This document shows positions 49,999-58,681 of a stretch of DNA of 64,000 nt, piece by piece (position 1 is the first letter of the stretch; each line of letters opens with the position of its first letter). The position numbers were made by a program, and so were the translations under genes. Source of the DNA: JBCCGG01 sp039029395. Its GTDB lineage: Bacteria; Pseudomonadota; Alphaproteobacteria; Kiloniellales; JAKSDN01. The stretch covers positions 1 to 64,000 of the forward strand of contig JBCCGG010000022.1 of assembly GCA_039029395.1 (NCBI GenBank), given 5' to 3'. The notes under the pieces were generated by a model, which saw nothing but the letters and a program-made list of their open reading frames with translations, did not search any database and was not told the DNA's origin.

Positions 49999-51674
49999 CC
50001 GGGGTCTACGACTATGTCGTTGCCGGTGCCGGCTCGGCCGGCTGTGCGCTGGCCGCAAGGCTGGCCGAAGACCCGAATGTCACCGTGTGCTTGGTCGAGG
50101 CCGGGGGGGACGGCCGCAGCCTGTTCACCCGCATGCCCGCTGGCGTCGGCTTTGTGCATTCCAATCCCAAATACGACTGGCGGTATTGGAGCACGCCGCA
50201 ATCCCGCCTCGGCGGCCGGCGGATCTACTACCCCCGGGGCAAGGGGCTCGGGGGGTCGTCGCTGCTCAATGGCATGATCTACATGCGCGGCAATTCGCGC
50301 GACTATGACCGCTGGCGGCAGAAGGGGTTGGTTGGCTGGGCCTATGGCGACGTGCTGCCTTACTTCCGTCGCTCGTCCCGTGCCGCTCACCGCAAGGGGA
50401 ATTCCTATCACGGCGACAGCGGCCCGCTGCACCTGACGCCCGCTGGGAACTATGACCAGATCAACGACATCTTCGTGCGGGCTTGCTGCGAGGCCGGTGC
50501 ACCGGCGAACGAGGATTTCAACGGCTGCGGCCAGACCGGCGCCGGCCGCATCGACGTCAAGGCCTCGGGCGGCGTGCGGCAATCCTCGGCCGAGGCCTAT
50601 CTGGCCCCTTGCCCAAGAAACCTGACCGTGATGACCGGCACGCCGGTCCTGCGCGTCATGATGGATGGCCGACGGGCGGTCGGCATCGCGGTCCCGAGCG
50701 GCGCGTTGTGTGCGCGCGCGGAAGTGATCCTGTCCCTTGGCGCCTTCGAGAGCCCTAAGACGCTGATGCTGTCGGGGATCGGCCCGGGGCCCCATCTGCG
50801 AGAGTACGGGATCGAAGTGCTCCACGATCTGCCAGGTGTCGGGCAATCGCTCTACGACCACCCGAACATGCCCATGCAGTTCGGCCTTTTGTCCGCGCGG
50901 CACAGCATGTCGCGGTTCCAGCGGCTCGACCGGGCGGCCGTCATGGGCGCGCAATGGATTGTGGCGCGGAGAGGTCCCGCTGCGGCGCCGTTCTGGTCCT
51001 CGGTCCTGTTCCATGCAATTCGGGACCGGGAGATGCCGGAGCTGGAGGTGTTTTTCACGCCAATGATCGTGCGCGAGGATTCCGGTGCACGGAAGGGCTT
51101 CAATCTCGAGAGTTTTCGCCACCTCGGCAAGTCGATCATTGCCCGTGGCAAGCTGGCCGAACCGGGTTTGCAATTCGACATCAACCTGCTGCGCCCGCGC
51201 AGTTGCGGCGAAGTGCGACTGGCCTCCGCCGATCCCCTGGACGCGCCCTTGATCGACTGCGGCTATTTCTCGGATGACAGCGACTATCTCGCCCTCGTCG
51301 AGGGCATGACACACATGCGCAAGGTGGTGGCGCAGCCCGCCTTTCGGGGCATCGCGGGACCGGAGCTCAGCCCGGGTCCGGAGATCTTGGCGGACGAGGA
51401 CATGCGCGCGGCCGTTCGGGATCTCTGCACGACGGGCCACCACCCGGCTTGCACCGCCCGCATGGGCCGGGACGGCGATCCGGGCGCGGTCCTAGACTCC
51501 GAGTTTCGCGTGCGGGGCATTGAAAACTTGCGCGTCGTCGACGCCTCGGCCTTGCCCGACATGATCAGCGGAAACATCAATGCACCGGTGATCATGATGG
51601 CCGAACGCGCAGCTGATATGATCCTTGGGCGTCCACAGTTGGCCGCCGAAGATCCGAGGGAGAGAGTTGCATGA
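49995..51674 (+). CDS. GMC-family FAD oxidoreductase (choline dehydrogenase-like)
   Basis: The 559-residue flavoprotein has VVAGAGSAGCALAARLAED (FAD), RGKGLGGSSLLNGMIYMRG, ILSLGAFESPKTLMLSGIG (GMC signature 2) and TGHHPACTARMG with the catalytic His, then ALPDMISGNINAP. It oxidises an alcohol to an aldehyde. Relatives include choline and polyethylene-glycol dehydrogenases. It overlaps both neighbours by 4 bases, so it is strictly co-translated. Confidence 0.88.
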   Translation: MTGVYDYVVAGAGSAGCALAARLAEDPNVTVCLVEAGGDGRSLFTRMPAGVGFVHSNPKYDWRYWSTPQSRLGGRRIYYPRGKGLGGSSLLNGMIYMRGNSRDYDRWRQKGLVGWAYGDVLPYFRRSSRAAHRKGNSYHGDSGPLHLTPAGNYDQINDIFVRACCEAGAPANEDFNGCGQTGAGRIDVKASGGVRQSSAEAYLAPCPRNLTVMTGTPVLRVMMDGRRAVGIAVPSGALCARAEVILSLGAFESPKTLMLSGIGPGPHLREYGIEVLHDLPGVGQSLYDHPNMPMQFGLLSARHSMSRFQRLDRAAVMGAQWIVARRGPAAAPFWSSVLFHAIRDREMPELEVFFTPMIVREDSGARKGFNLESFRHLGKSIIARGKLAEPGLQFDINLLRPRSCGEVRLASADPLDAPLIDCGYFSDDSDYLALVEGMTHMRKVVAQPAFRGIAGPELSPGPEILADEDMRAAVRDLCTTGHHPACTARMGRDGDPGAVLDSEFRVRGIENLRVVDASALPDMISGNINAPVIMMAERAADMILGRPQLAAEDPRERVA

Positions 51675-53281
51675 CTATGACCTGCGGCGAGGCGACGATG
51701 CGCCTACTGGCCCGTTACGGCGTGACGACGGTGTTCGGCATACCCGGGGTGCACACTCTCGACATGTGTCGTGGCCTCTCGGGCGGTGGGAATGCGGGCG
51801 CGATCGCTCATGTCCAGACCCGCAACGAGCAGGGCGCAGGCTTCATGGCCGAAGGCTGGGCGCGCGCCACCGGCGAGGTCGGGGTCGCCGTGGTCATCTC
51901 GGGCCCTGGCGTGACCAACGCGGCGACGGCGCTCGGCCAATGCTATGCCGACAGCCTGCCCATGCTCCTGATCTCAGCCGAAGCGGCAAGCTACACGATC
52001 GGCAAGGGCTGGGGCGTCTTGCACGAGGTCACCGAGCAAAAGCGCGCGACCGAGCCGCTGACCGCCTTCTCGGCGACCGCGCACCGCGCCGCGGATGTGC
52101 CGGAGCTGCTCGCCCGTGCCTTCTCAGTCTTTGCCAGTGCGCGGCCACGGCCGGTCCACATCTCGATCCCGATCGACGTTCAAGCGGAACAGGTCGATGA
52201 GCTTTGGCAGCCCATCGCGCTGCCAGGCCGGCCGCTCTTCGCGCCGGCGCAGATCGAAGCCGCAGCGGACATGCTGCGCACCGCCGCCCGCCCGGTGGTG
52301 ATGGTCGGTGGAGGGGCGGCCGATGCCGCGACCGACCTCAGAGAAATTGTCGACTCTCTTGGCGCGGTGGTCGTGGCCTCGACCGCGGGCAAGGGTATCG
52401 TGCCGGACGATCATCCTCTGTCGCTCTCCGCCTCGACCGTTAGGCCCGAGGTCCAAAGGTTTCTGTCGGAGGCGGATGTAATCCTGGCTGTCGGAACGGA
52501 ACTCTCCGAGACCGACAGTTTCGTCGAGCGGATGGATCTGAAGGGCCAGATCATCCGCGTGGACATCGATCCCAGCAAGATCGGCGATGTCTATCCCGCC
52601 GCGCTTGGCATAGTCTCTGACGCCGCGCCGGCCATGGCCGACCTGCGGCGGGCGCTGACCGGCCACGCCGCCAAAGACCGTGCCGGGGCCGAGAGCCGGG
52701 TCGCGTCCCTGCGGGCCGAAATCGCCGGGAACCTAAGCCGTTCCGAAACGCAGCATGCCGCGCTGCTGACCCTGTTGGATCGGATCGCGCCCGAGGGCAC
52801 GATCTGGTCGGGCGACGCTTGCCAGTTGGTCTATACCGGTGCCTTCGCCTTTCCAGCGCGCGCCCCGCGGCGCTGGTTCTATCCGGCTGGCTATTGTGCG
52901 CTCGGCAATGCGCTGCCGAACGGCATCGGCGCGAAGCTGGCCCAGCCCGACGCCCCGGTCGTCGTGCTGGCAGGCGACGGCGGGTTCATGTTCACGGTCC
53001 AGGAGCTGGTCACGGCAGCGGAGCTTCGCTTGCCGATCCCAATCGTGGTTTGGGAGAACGGCGGCTTGAAGCAAATCCAGGACGACATGGATGGGCGCGA
53101 CATAGCCCGGGTTGGCGTTGAAGGGATCAATCCCGACTTCGCCGCGCTGGCCTGCGCCTGCCATTGCAACGGCGTCTATGCCGATAGCGAAGAGACGTTC
53201 ACAAGCGCGTTCGAGACGGCACTGCGTGCGGACCGGCCGACCGTGATCGTGGTGAAGGAGAACGACCCGTGGCTAATGTGA
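51671..53281 (+). CDS. ThDP-dependent 2-oxoacid decarboxylase, AruI-like
   Basis: The 536-residue protein has the acetolactate-synthase fold. RNEQGAGFMAEGWARATG carries the catalytic Glu and GDGGFMFTVQELVTAAEL the ThDP/Mg site. GKGWGVLHEV followed by RPRPVHISIPIDV resembles 5-guanidino-2-oxopentanoate decarboxylase (AruI) more than acetolactate synthase. It would convert a long, perhaps cationic, 2-oxoacid to an aldehyde for the next gene product. Substrate is inferred. Confidence 0.8.
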   Translation: MTMTCGEATMRLLARYGVTTVFGIPGVHTLDMCRGLSGGGNAGAIAHVQTRNEQGAGFMAEGWARATGEVGVAVVISGPGVTNAATALGQCYADSLPMLLISAEAASYTIGKGWGVLHEVTEQKRATEPLTAFSATAHRAADVPELLARAFSVFASARPRPVHISIPIDVQAEQVDELWQPIALPGRPLFAPAQIEAAADMLRTAARPVVMVGGGAADAATDLREIVDSLGAVVVASTAGKGIVPDDHPLSLSASTVRPEVQRFLSEADVILAVGTELSETDSFVERMDLKGQIIRVDIDPSKIGDVYPAALGIVSDAAPAMADLRRALTGHAAKDRAGAESRVASLRAEIAGNLSRSETQHAALLTLLDRIAPEGTIWSGDACQLVYTGAFAFPARAPRRWFYPAGYCALGNALPNGIGAKLAQPDAPVVVLAGDGGFMFTVQELVTAAELRLPIPIVVWENGGLKQIQDDMDGRDIARVGVEGINPDFAALACACHCNGVYADSEETFTSAFETALRADRPTVIVVKENDPWLM

Positions 53282-54753
53282 GAACCTTTCAGTACTTCGT
53301 CGACAACGCTTGGCATGATCCGGCCGAGGGCGGGTATTTCGACAGCGAGACTCCCGCGACTGGGCAGGTCTGGGCGCGCGTACCCGATTGCCGCGCGGCG
53401 GATATCGACCGTGCCGTCGCGGCGGCAAAGGTAGCGTTCTACGATGGCCCGTGGGGTCGGATGATGCCCGCCGAGCGGGGCCGGGCTTTGCGCCGGATCG
53501 GTGACGTGATCTCGCGTCATGCCGAGCGGCTTGGCGAGATAGAGACGCGCGACAACGGCAAGCTCCCGAAAAACATCACGCCGTCGCTGAAGAAAGACGC
53601 CTGGCAGGTGGATAGTTGGCATTACTACGCCGGCATGTGCGACAAGTTCGAGGGCCGGCTGATCCCCGCCGAAGTGCCGAACATGCACAATTATCTGAAG
53701 TGGGAGCCCTTTGGCGTCGTGGCCCAGATCCTGCCGTGGAACTCGCCCATCGGCACGCTGATCTGGAAGCTCGCGCCCTGCCTGGCGGCCGGCAACACGG
53801 TGGTCCTCAAGCCTTCGGAGCAGGCCAGCTGCTCGACGCTGGAGTTGATGGAGGTGCTGCTGGAAGCCGATCTTCCGCCCGGCGTTTTGAATGTTGTTAC
53901 GGGGTTTGGGCCGACGACCGGCGAGCCGCTGATCGAACACGAAGACGTGCGCATGGTCTCCTTCACCGGCGGGACCGGCGGCGGGCGGGCGGTGGCCAGC
54001 GTCGCGGCACGCCAGGTCAAGCCCATCGTCATGGAGCTGGGCGGCAAATCGCCCCAGATCGTGCTTCCGGATGCTGACATGGACCTTGCGGTCAACGGCG
54101 TCGCCGCGGGCATCTTTCCCGCGGGCGGGCAAAGCTGCATCTCAGGCTCACGCCTTTTGGTCCATCGCTCGATCGTCGGTGAGTTCACCGAACGGCTGGT
54201 CGAGGTCGTCAAGAAGGCCCGTGTGGGCGATCCGAACGACCCCGCTACACAGATCGGACCCATGGCGAACCGTCCGCACTATGAAAGTGTGCTGAAGCGA
54301 ATCGCCGCCGCCGAGCAAGCCGGCCATAGGCTTTTGCTCGACGGGCGGACGGCCTGCCGGGACGAGGGCTACTACATTGGCCCGACCATATTCGCCGATG
54401 TTCCGAACGGGGCGGATTTGGCCCAAAACGAAGTCTTCGGTCCGGTCGTCTCGTCCGAAGCTTGGGACCAAGAAGACGAAGCCGTGCGCACGGCCAACGA
54501 TACGGTCTATGGCCTCGCCGCGGGGATTTGGACCCGGGACGTGACCAAGGCCATGCGCCTGGCCGACCGGATCGAAGCCGGCACCGTCTACATCAACAAC
54601 TACTTCAACGCAGCCACTCAGTCGCCCGTCGGCGGCTTCAAGCAGTCGGGCTACGGCCGCGAGAACGGCTGGGAAGGCATGCGCTGTTTCATGCAGACCA
54701 AATCCGTCTGGCTCGCGACCGACCCCGACCAGCCCGATCCCTTTTCTGCTTAA
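53269..54753 (+). CDS. NAD(P)-dependent aldehyde dehydrogenase
   Basis: The 494-residue enzyme has ILPWNSPIGTLIWKLAPCLAA, VSFTGGTGGGRAV, the general base Glu in MELGGKSPQI and the nucleophile Cys in GGQSCISGSR. C-terminal NNYFNAATQSPVGGFKQSG is typical. The GTG start overlaps the ThDP gene by 13 bases. It probably oxidises the aldehyde formed by the decarboxylase or the GMC enzyme. Confidence 0.92.
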   Translation: MANVRTFQYFVDNAWHDPAEGGYFDSETPATGQVWARVPDCRAADIDRAVAAAKVAFYDGPWGRMMPAERGRALRRIGDVISRHAERLGEIETRDNGKLPKNITPSLKKDAWQVDSWHYYAGMCDKFEGRLIPAEVPNMHNYLKWEPFGVVAQILPWNSPIGTLIWKLAPCLAAGNTVVLKPSEQASCSTLELMEVLLEADLPPGVLNVVTGFGPTTGEPLIEHEDVRMVSFTGGTGGGRAVASVAARQVKPIVMELGGKSPQIVLPDADMDLAVNGVAAGIFPAGGQSCISGSRLLVHRSIVGEFTERLVEVVKKARVGDPNDPATQIGPMANRPHYESVLKRIAAAEQAGHRLLLDGRTACRDEGYYIGPTIFADVPNGADLAQNEVFGPVVSSEAWDQEDEAVRTANDTVYGLAAGIWTRDVTKAMRLADRIEAGTVYINNYFNAATQSPVGGFKQSGYGRENGWEGMRCFMQTKSVWLATDPDQPDPFSA

Positions 54754-54767
54754 GACGAGGTCTCGCC

Positions 54768-55760
54768 ATGGCCATCGAACAGCAAGCCGCGAAACGCCGC
54801 GAGTGGAACTACCATCCGGACGTGCCGATCCCGGTTTCGCCGATCATGAACTGGCCGCCGCGGCCGCTTGCCTGGCTGCGCTGGGAGTCCGCGTCCTGGC
54901 TGGCAGTGGGCTCGGTGACCTTGGAATTCCTGATCGCATGGGCGGTCTTCGCCTGGTTCCAACCTGACGCGGAGACAATGAAAAGCTTGGCGCTGGGCTG
55001 GGTCGCTCAAATCTGGCTCAGGAACCTGGTGCTGATCTTTCTGGTCGCGGGTGGGCTGCACCTCTGGTTCTACAGCTTCGCCGCCCAAGGCAAGCAGCTG
55101 AAGTTCGACCCCCGCGATCTCGCCCGCAAGAATAAGGCCTACACGTTCGGTAACCAAGTCCTGGACAATATGTTCTGGTCCCTTGCCAGCGGTGTGACCG
55201 TTTGGACCGCTTTCGAGGTGCTCTATTGGTGGGCCGCGGCCAACGGCTACGCGCCGAGTCTGGCCTTCTCCGCCCATCCGGTCTGGTTCGCCCTGTGGTT
55301 CGTGCTGATTCCGATTTGGTCGAGCATCCACTTCTATCTCATTCACCGCGCGCTCCATTGGCCGCCGCTCTTCCGGCTGGCCCACAGCTTGCACCACCGA
55401 AACGTCAATATCGGACCTTGGACGGGCATCTCGATGCACCCGATCGAGCATGTTCTCTATTTCTCGTCGGTGCTGATCCATTTCGTCGTTCCGTCCCATC
55501 CGGTCCATGTGCTGTTTCATTTTTATCTTGAGGCGCTGAACCCCGCGTTCTCCCATTCCGGTTTCGAAGGGCTTTTCGTGAAAGATAAGAAGCGCATGGC
55601 GGCGGGCGACTTCTTTCACCAGCTCCATCACCGCTACTTCGATTGCAACTACGGCACCGCCGAGATGCCTTGTGACAAGGCCCTGGGGTCTTTCCACGAC
55701 GGCAGCGACGAGGCAACCCGGGCCGTCCGCCAGCGCAAGCGGCGCATGTACGCCGGATGA
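54768..55760 (+). CDS. Membrane di-iron hydroxylase (fatty acid hydroxylase/sterol desaturase family)
   Basis: The 330-residue protein has four or five membrane helices and the eight-His pattern: HFYLIHRALHW, HSLHHRN, an intermediate His in MHPIEHVLYF, and FHQLHHRYFD. These bind two irons for O2-dependent hydroxylation. Start ATG 54768 with GACGAGG upstream. It is the only oxygenase in the operon, so may start or condition catabolism of an alkyl substrate. Confidence 0.88.
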   Translation: MAIEQQAAKRREWNYHPDVPIPVSPIMNWPPRPLAWLRWESASWLAVGSVTLEFLIAWAVFAWFQPDAETMKSLALGWVAQIWLRNLVLIFLVAGGLHLWFYSFAAQGKQLKFDPRDLARKNKAYTFGNQVLDNMFWSLASGVTVWTAFEVLYWWAAANGYAPSLAFSAHPVWFALWFVLIPIWSSIHFYLIHRALHWPPLFRLAHSLHHRNVNIGPWTGISMHPIEHVLYFSSVLIHFVVPSHPVHVLFHFYLEALNPAFSHSGFEGLFVKDKKRMAAGDFFHQLHHRYFDCNYGTAEMPCDKALGSFHDGSDEATRAVRQRKRRMYAG

Positions 55761-57076
55761 GCGTGGCCGCCGAACTGGCCGCTTTTGCCGTGACCGCGGA
55801 GCCCGATCCGGCGCTTCACGCCACCATTAGGCCGGCGGTCGCGGACTGCTTTGGGTGCATCCTTGGGGGCGCGGAGAGCGACGTGGCGCGGCGGATCGGC
55901 GGTGGTCTCGCCCAAGGCGCCGAGGGGCGTGCGCCGCTTTATGGTACGGGCCGAACGGCGGCGCCCGGCCACGCGGCGCTGCTCAACGCCGCCGCGGGCC
56001 ATGCCTACGATCTCGACGATTGGGAAGAACCGGGAAATACCCATCCGACGGTCGTGATCCTGCCCGCCTGTCTCGCGGCGGTGCATCTGCGCCCCATCGA
56101 CGGCGGTGCCCTCCTGGCCGCCTATGCGGTGGGGTTTGAGGTGGTTGCTCGGCTGGGCGAGGCGGTCAGCCTCGACCATTACGCCCGCGGCTTTCACTCA
56201 ACGGCGACGCTCGGTGCCATTGCCGCGGCGGCAGCGGTGTCGCGCCTTCTGGGCTTGACCGAGGCGCAGGCGACTCATGCGCTTTCGCTCGCCGCGTCCC
56301 AGGCTGTCGGCTACACGGTGCAATTCGGCTCGAACGCCAAGCCGCTTCAAGCGGGCCTGGCCGCGCGGGCCGGGCTGGAATCGGCCCTGATGGCGCGCGC
56401 AGGGGCGACCGGACAGGAACGTGTGATCGAGGATCCGCGCGGGTTCGCCGGCCTTATGGGCCAGGCCGGTCGGCCACTAAAGCCCCTGGGCGATCCCTGG
56501 GCGTTGAGGGAGCACGGGTTGATCCTGAAGCCTTGGCCGTCGTGCGGCTATACGCACCGGCTGATGACGGCGGCGCTCGAGCTGCGCCCGCAGCTCGAGG
56601 AGCGGCTGTCCGAGATCACCGCGATCCACGGCACACAGCCCGATTTTCACAACGCGATACTGCCGTTCGAGCGGCCCACCACCCGCAACGAGGCGCTCTT
56701 CTCCGCGCCCGCTTGTATCGCCCAGGCGCTCGTGACCGGGCGCCTTACGCTGGACGACAGCGAGGCCCGCTTCTGGGAAGATTCGGCGGTCGCCCGCCTG
56801 ATCACGGTGACCAATGTCGCTGCCGAGCCCGCCCGGAACCCGCACTTAAACTACGACCCGGCCCAGCCCGACCGCTTGACGGTCGTCCTGGGCGAAGAGG
56901 TGTTGTCGCAGGACTGTGCCTATCCCCTCGGCGCGCCGCAGAACCCCATGAGCGAAGCACAGCTTGCCGAGAAGTTCGCATCGGTCACCGGGCGGGACGC
57001 CGGGTGCTTTGCTCATCTTCAAGGATGGCCCGAAGCGAGCGACATCGCCGTTTTCTTTCAGGAGTATGAAACATGA
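55757..57076 (+). CDS. MmgE/PrpD family protein
   Basis: The 439-residue protein matches the MmgE/PrpD fold (ADCFGCILGGAES, HAYDLDDWEEPGNTHPT, AYAVGFEVVARLGEAV, FHSTATLGAIAAAAA, KPWPSCGYTH). Members include 2-methylcitrate dehydratase, cis-aconitate decarboxylase and others. It overlaps both neighbours by 4 bases. It likely dehydrates or isomerises a carboxylic acid intermediate. Confidence 0.88.
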   Translation: MSVAAELAAFAVTAEPDPALHATIRPAVADCFGCILGGAESDVARRIGGGLAQGAEGRAPLYGTGRTAAPGHAALLNAAAGHAYDLDDWEEPGNTHPTVVILPACLAAVHLRPIDGGALLAAYAVGFEVVARLGEAVSLDHYARGFHSTATLGAIAAAAAVSRLLGLTEAQATHALSLAASQAVGYTVQFGSNAKPLQAGLAARAGLESALMARAGATGQERVIEDPRGFAGLMGQAGRPLKPLGDPWALREHGLILKPWPSCGYTHRLMTAALELRPQLEERLSEITAIHGTQPDFHNAILPFERPTTRNEALFSAPACIAQALVTGRLTLDDSEARFWEDSAVARLITVTNVAAEPARNPHLNYDPAQPDRLTVVLGEEVLSQDCAYPLGAPQNPMSEAQLAEKFASVTGRDAGCFAHLQGWPEASDIAVFFQEYET

Positions 57077-58617
57077 CGAGAGCAGCACGTGCCGGCGGGC
57101 GTGCCTCGCGCCGCGCCGAGCGGTCATGCGGCGCCGGGCAAGGGCCCACGACGGCCATCTGGCCCGGCATCGAGGGCGGCCGCTATCTGCCTCTGACGTC
57201 CTCTGAGCTCGAGATGATCGACGAGACGGCGCTTCGCATTCTTGAGGAAATCGGCATCAAGGGCGCTAGCGAGACCTGCATCGAAACCGTCGCGGCGGCC
57301 GGCGGGCGGCTAACCGAAGACGGCAGGCTGCTCATGCCCGCCGACCTGGTGCGTCGCATGGTGACCAGCGCCGGGCGCGGGTTCACGCTCCATGGTCAAC
57401 GGCCCGAGCATGATCTCGAGCCTTCGGGCACGCGCATTCATCTGGGCACGTCAGGCGCGGCGGTGCACATCGTCGACAGCGAGACGCAGACGATCCGGGA
57501 CTCGACTCTCGCCGATCTCTACGACATGGCGCGGCTCGCCGATGCCCTGCCGAACATCCACATGTTCCAGCGCACCGTCGTTGCCCGCGACTTGACCGAT
57601 CCACGCGAGATGGACCTCAACACCGCTTACGCCTGCCTGAAGGGGACGGCAAAGCATGTCGGCTCGTCCTTCACCAGCGAAGCCAACATGGAAGAGGCGG
57701 TCGAAATGATGTCGATCCTGGCAGGCGGGCGAGACGCCCTGCGTGCCCGTCCGCCGCTTTGCGTCTCGACCTGTTTCATCGTGCCGCCATTGACCTTCGC
57801 GGAAGAAGCGCTCGGCGTCATAGAATGCGCGGCGCGGCACGGCATCCCGCTCAAGCTCGTCTCGGCGGGCCAAGCGGGCGCGACCAGCCCAGCGCCGCTG
57901 GCCGGTGCCGTGGCGCAGCAAACGGCCGAGGTGCTGGCGGGCTTGGTCTACGTGAACCTCCTCAATCCCGGGCACCCTGCGACCTTCGGTGCGCTTCCCT
58001 TCGTCAGCGACCTTCGTACCGGGGCGATGTCGGGCGGCAGCGCGGAGCAGGGACTGCTTATGGCGGCCTGCGCCCAAATGGCCCGGTACTACGACATTCC
58101 CTGCGCCGTCTCGGCAGGCATGACGGATGCGAAGATGCCGGATTTCCAAGCCGGTTATGAGAAGGGCTATACCGAGCTGCTCTCTGCCCTTGCGGGGGCG
58201 AACCTGATCTACGAGGCGGCCGGGATGTACGGCTCGCTGCTCGGCTGTTCGCTGGAAAGCTTCGTGCTGGACAACGACATGATCGGCTCGATCCTGCGCG
58301 CGACCCGCGGGCTCGAGGTGACGCCCGAGACGCTTTCGCTCGAAGCGATCCGCGAGGTTTGCATCGGTGGGCCGGGGCATTTTCTCGGGCACGGCCAGAC
58401 TCTCGACCGGATGCAGTCGGACTATTTCTATCCGGCTCTGGCCGACCGGCGGACGCCCCAGGAATGGGCGGAGGCGACCGACAAGGACCTGCTGTTCCGC
58501 GCTCGCGAACGCACGCGGGAGCTGCTGGCCGCGCCCCCGCCAGATCACATCACCCCGCAAATCGACAGCGAGATCCGGTCCCGTTTCCCAATCCACCTCC
58601 ATGAGCAACCGGCATGA
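57073..58617 (+). CDS. MttB-family (non-pyrrolysine) trimethylamine/betaine methyltransferase
   Basis: The 514-residue protein belongs to the MttB superfamily: DETALRILEEIGIKGA, LHLGTSG-like RIHLGTSGAAVHIVD, MFQRTVVARDLTDPREMDLNT, QQTAEVLAGLVYVNLLNPG and KDLLFRARERTRELLA. No in-frame amber codon interrupts it, so it lacks pyrrolysine, like MtgB. Such enzymes demethylate quaternary amines to a corrinoid protein. No corrinoid gene is adjacent; the nearest is at 5.4 kb. Last gene of the operon, overlapping MmgE/PrpD by 4 bases. Confidence 0.88.
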   Translation: MTRAARAGGRASRRAERSCGAGQGPTTAIWPGIEGGRYLPLTSSELEMIDETALRILEEIGIKGASETCIETVAAAGGRLTEDGRLLMPADLVRRMVTSAGRGFTLHGQRPEHDLEPSGTRIHLGTSGAAVHIVDSETQTIRDSTLADLYDMARLADALPNIHMFQRTVVARDLTDPREMDLNTAYACLKGTAKHVGSSFTSEANMEEAVEMMSILAGGRDALRARPPLCVSTCFIVPPLTFAEEALGVIECAARHGIPLKLVSAGQAGATSPAPLAGAVAQQTAEVLAGLVYVNLLNPGHPATFGALPFVSDLRTGAMSGGSAEQGLLMAACAQMARYYDIPCAVSAGMTDAKMPDFQAGYEKGYTELLSALAGANLIYEAAGMYGSLLGCSLESFVLDNDMIGSILRATRGLEVTPETLSLEAIREVCIGGPGHFLGHGQTLDRMQSDYFYPALADRRTPQEWAEATDKDLLFRARERTRELLAAPPPDHITPQIDSEIRSRFPIHLHEQPA

Positions 58618-58625
58618 GCAAAATG

Positions 58626-58642
58626 AGCTCCAAGCTGGAGCT
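58626..58642. terminator. Small hairpin between convergent genes
   Basis: AGCTCC and GGAGCT form a perfect 6-bp stem with loop AAGCT, 9 bases after the mttB-like stop. It has no T-run, and it could weakly end transcription from either side. Confidence 0.3.
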
Positions 58643-58681
58643 GCGAGGAAGGGCGCAACGCGGTTGACCCCAACTCACTGA

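Noticed and set aside
49758..51443. 561-residue minus-strand ORF opposite the GMC gene
   Set aside because: The composition is typical of antisense GC-rich frames, and the plus-strand GMC motifs are unambiguous.
54462..54767. Longer hydroxylase reading frame
   Set aside because: This part is out of frame over the aldehyde dehydrogenase gene. ATG 54768 has a ribosome binding site and starts just after its stop.
57073..58617. Pyrrolysine-containing MttB
   Set aside because: The frame runs to its normal C-terminus without an internal TAG codon, so no pyrrolysine is encoded.
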